Assembly (NCBI GenBank): GCA_958407465.1
Contig: CATYIV010000031.1
Coordinates: 1-23,987, forward strand
Direction: 5' to 3'
Source: an uncultured Collinsella sp.
GTDB taxonomy: Bacteria > Actinomycetota > Coriobacteriia > Coriobacteriales > Coriobacteriaceae
DNA length: 23,987 bases
Below, one piece after another: positions 23,893 through 23,987 of the stretch (within the stretch, counting starts at the first letter, position 1; the number at the start of each line of letters is the position of its first letter). A program made the translations under genes and the position numbers. A model generated the notes under the pieces. The model saw only the letters and a list, made by a program, of their open reading frames with translations, was not told the origin of the DNA and made no database searches.

Positions 23893-23987
23893 CCCCCCCC
23901 CCCCCCCCAAAAACCACCCCCCCAAAATTGAAAAAAACCCCCAAACAAATGGGAATAAAGGGGGCAAAACGGCCCAAAACCAAGAAA
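23893..23987. other. Homopolymer-rich window end, probable contig-edge artefact
   Basis: A run of 16 C (23893-23908) is followed by alternating A and C runs (for example 7 C at 23917-23923 and 7 A at 23931-23937). This is unlike the rest of the window. On the minus strand it is poly-G, a common sequencing artefact. No gene is seen here. I treat these bases as unreliable. Confidence 0.6.

Overview
The window is a GC-rich bacterial chromosome segment in which every convincing gene lies on the minus strand, so transcription runs from high to low coordinates. It carries 21 intact protein genes, no RNA genes, no CRISPR array and no mobile element. The content (mraZ, rsmH, ftsL-like, ftsI/pbp, murF, mraY, murD, ftsW, murG, murC, murB, ftsQ, ftsZ, then pgeF, pstSCAB-phoU, yggS, sepF, yggT, divIVA) is the division and cell-wall (dcw) cluster of a Gram-positive, high-GC organism. 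SepF and DivIVA are present and FtsA is absent, which points to Actinobacteriota. The compact order and protein style suggest Coriobacteriia (Collinsella-like), but this is inference from gene content, not from a search.

Layout in transcription order. About 23777-23987 is the upstream end: a good sigma-70-type promoter for mraZ sits at 23845-23873, and beyond about 23880 the sequence degenerates into C/A homopolymers that look like a low-quality contig edge. From 23776 down to 9641 runs a tightly packed dcw operon (mraZ to ftsQ) with short gaps and several overlaps. murE, usually between ftsI and murF, is missing; a 126-bp gap with a hairpin stands in its place. A 199-bp AT-rich gap precedes ftsZ and probably holds its own promoter. 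A strong terminator follows ftsZ at 8232-8260.

The next unit is pgeF-pstS-pstC-pstA-pstB-phoU (8076 to 2840). pgeF (ylmD) overlaps pstS by 4 bp, so the high-affinity phosphate transporter is wedged into what in many Gram-positives is a continuous ylmD-ylmE-sepF-ylmG-divIVA block. Its leader holds an 11-bp tandem direct repeat and a Pho-box-like sequence, both candidate phosphate-control sites. After a hairpin at 2771-2802 the block resumes with yggS-sepF-yggT-divIVA, ending at a clear terminator (105-134).

How the genes work together: MurB, MurC, MurD and MurF build the UDP-MurNAc-pentapeptide (MurA, MurE and Ddl must be elsewhere), MraY and MurG make lipid I and lipid II, and FtsW plus the class B PBP polymerise and cross-link at the septum with FtsQ and the FtsL-like protein. 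FtsZ is tied to the membrane by SepF, and DivIVA marks curved membrane. The Pst/PhoU genes import phosphate and sense its state. I see no wholly new system. The points most worth a second look are the yggT gene without a standard start codon, the pgeF-pst insertion with its repeat-bearing leader, and the missing murE. All distances and motifs were read by eye; no search was run.
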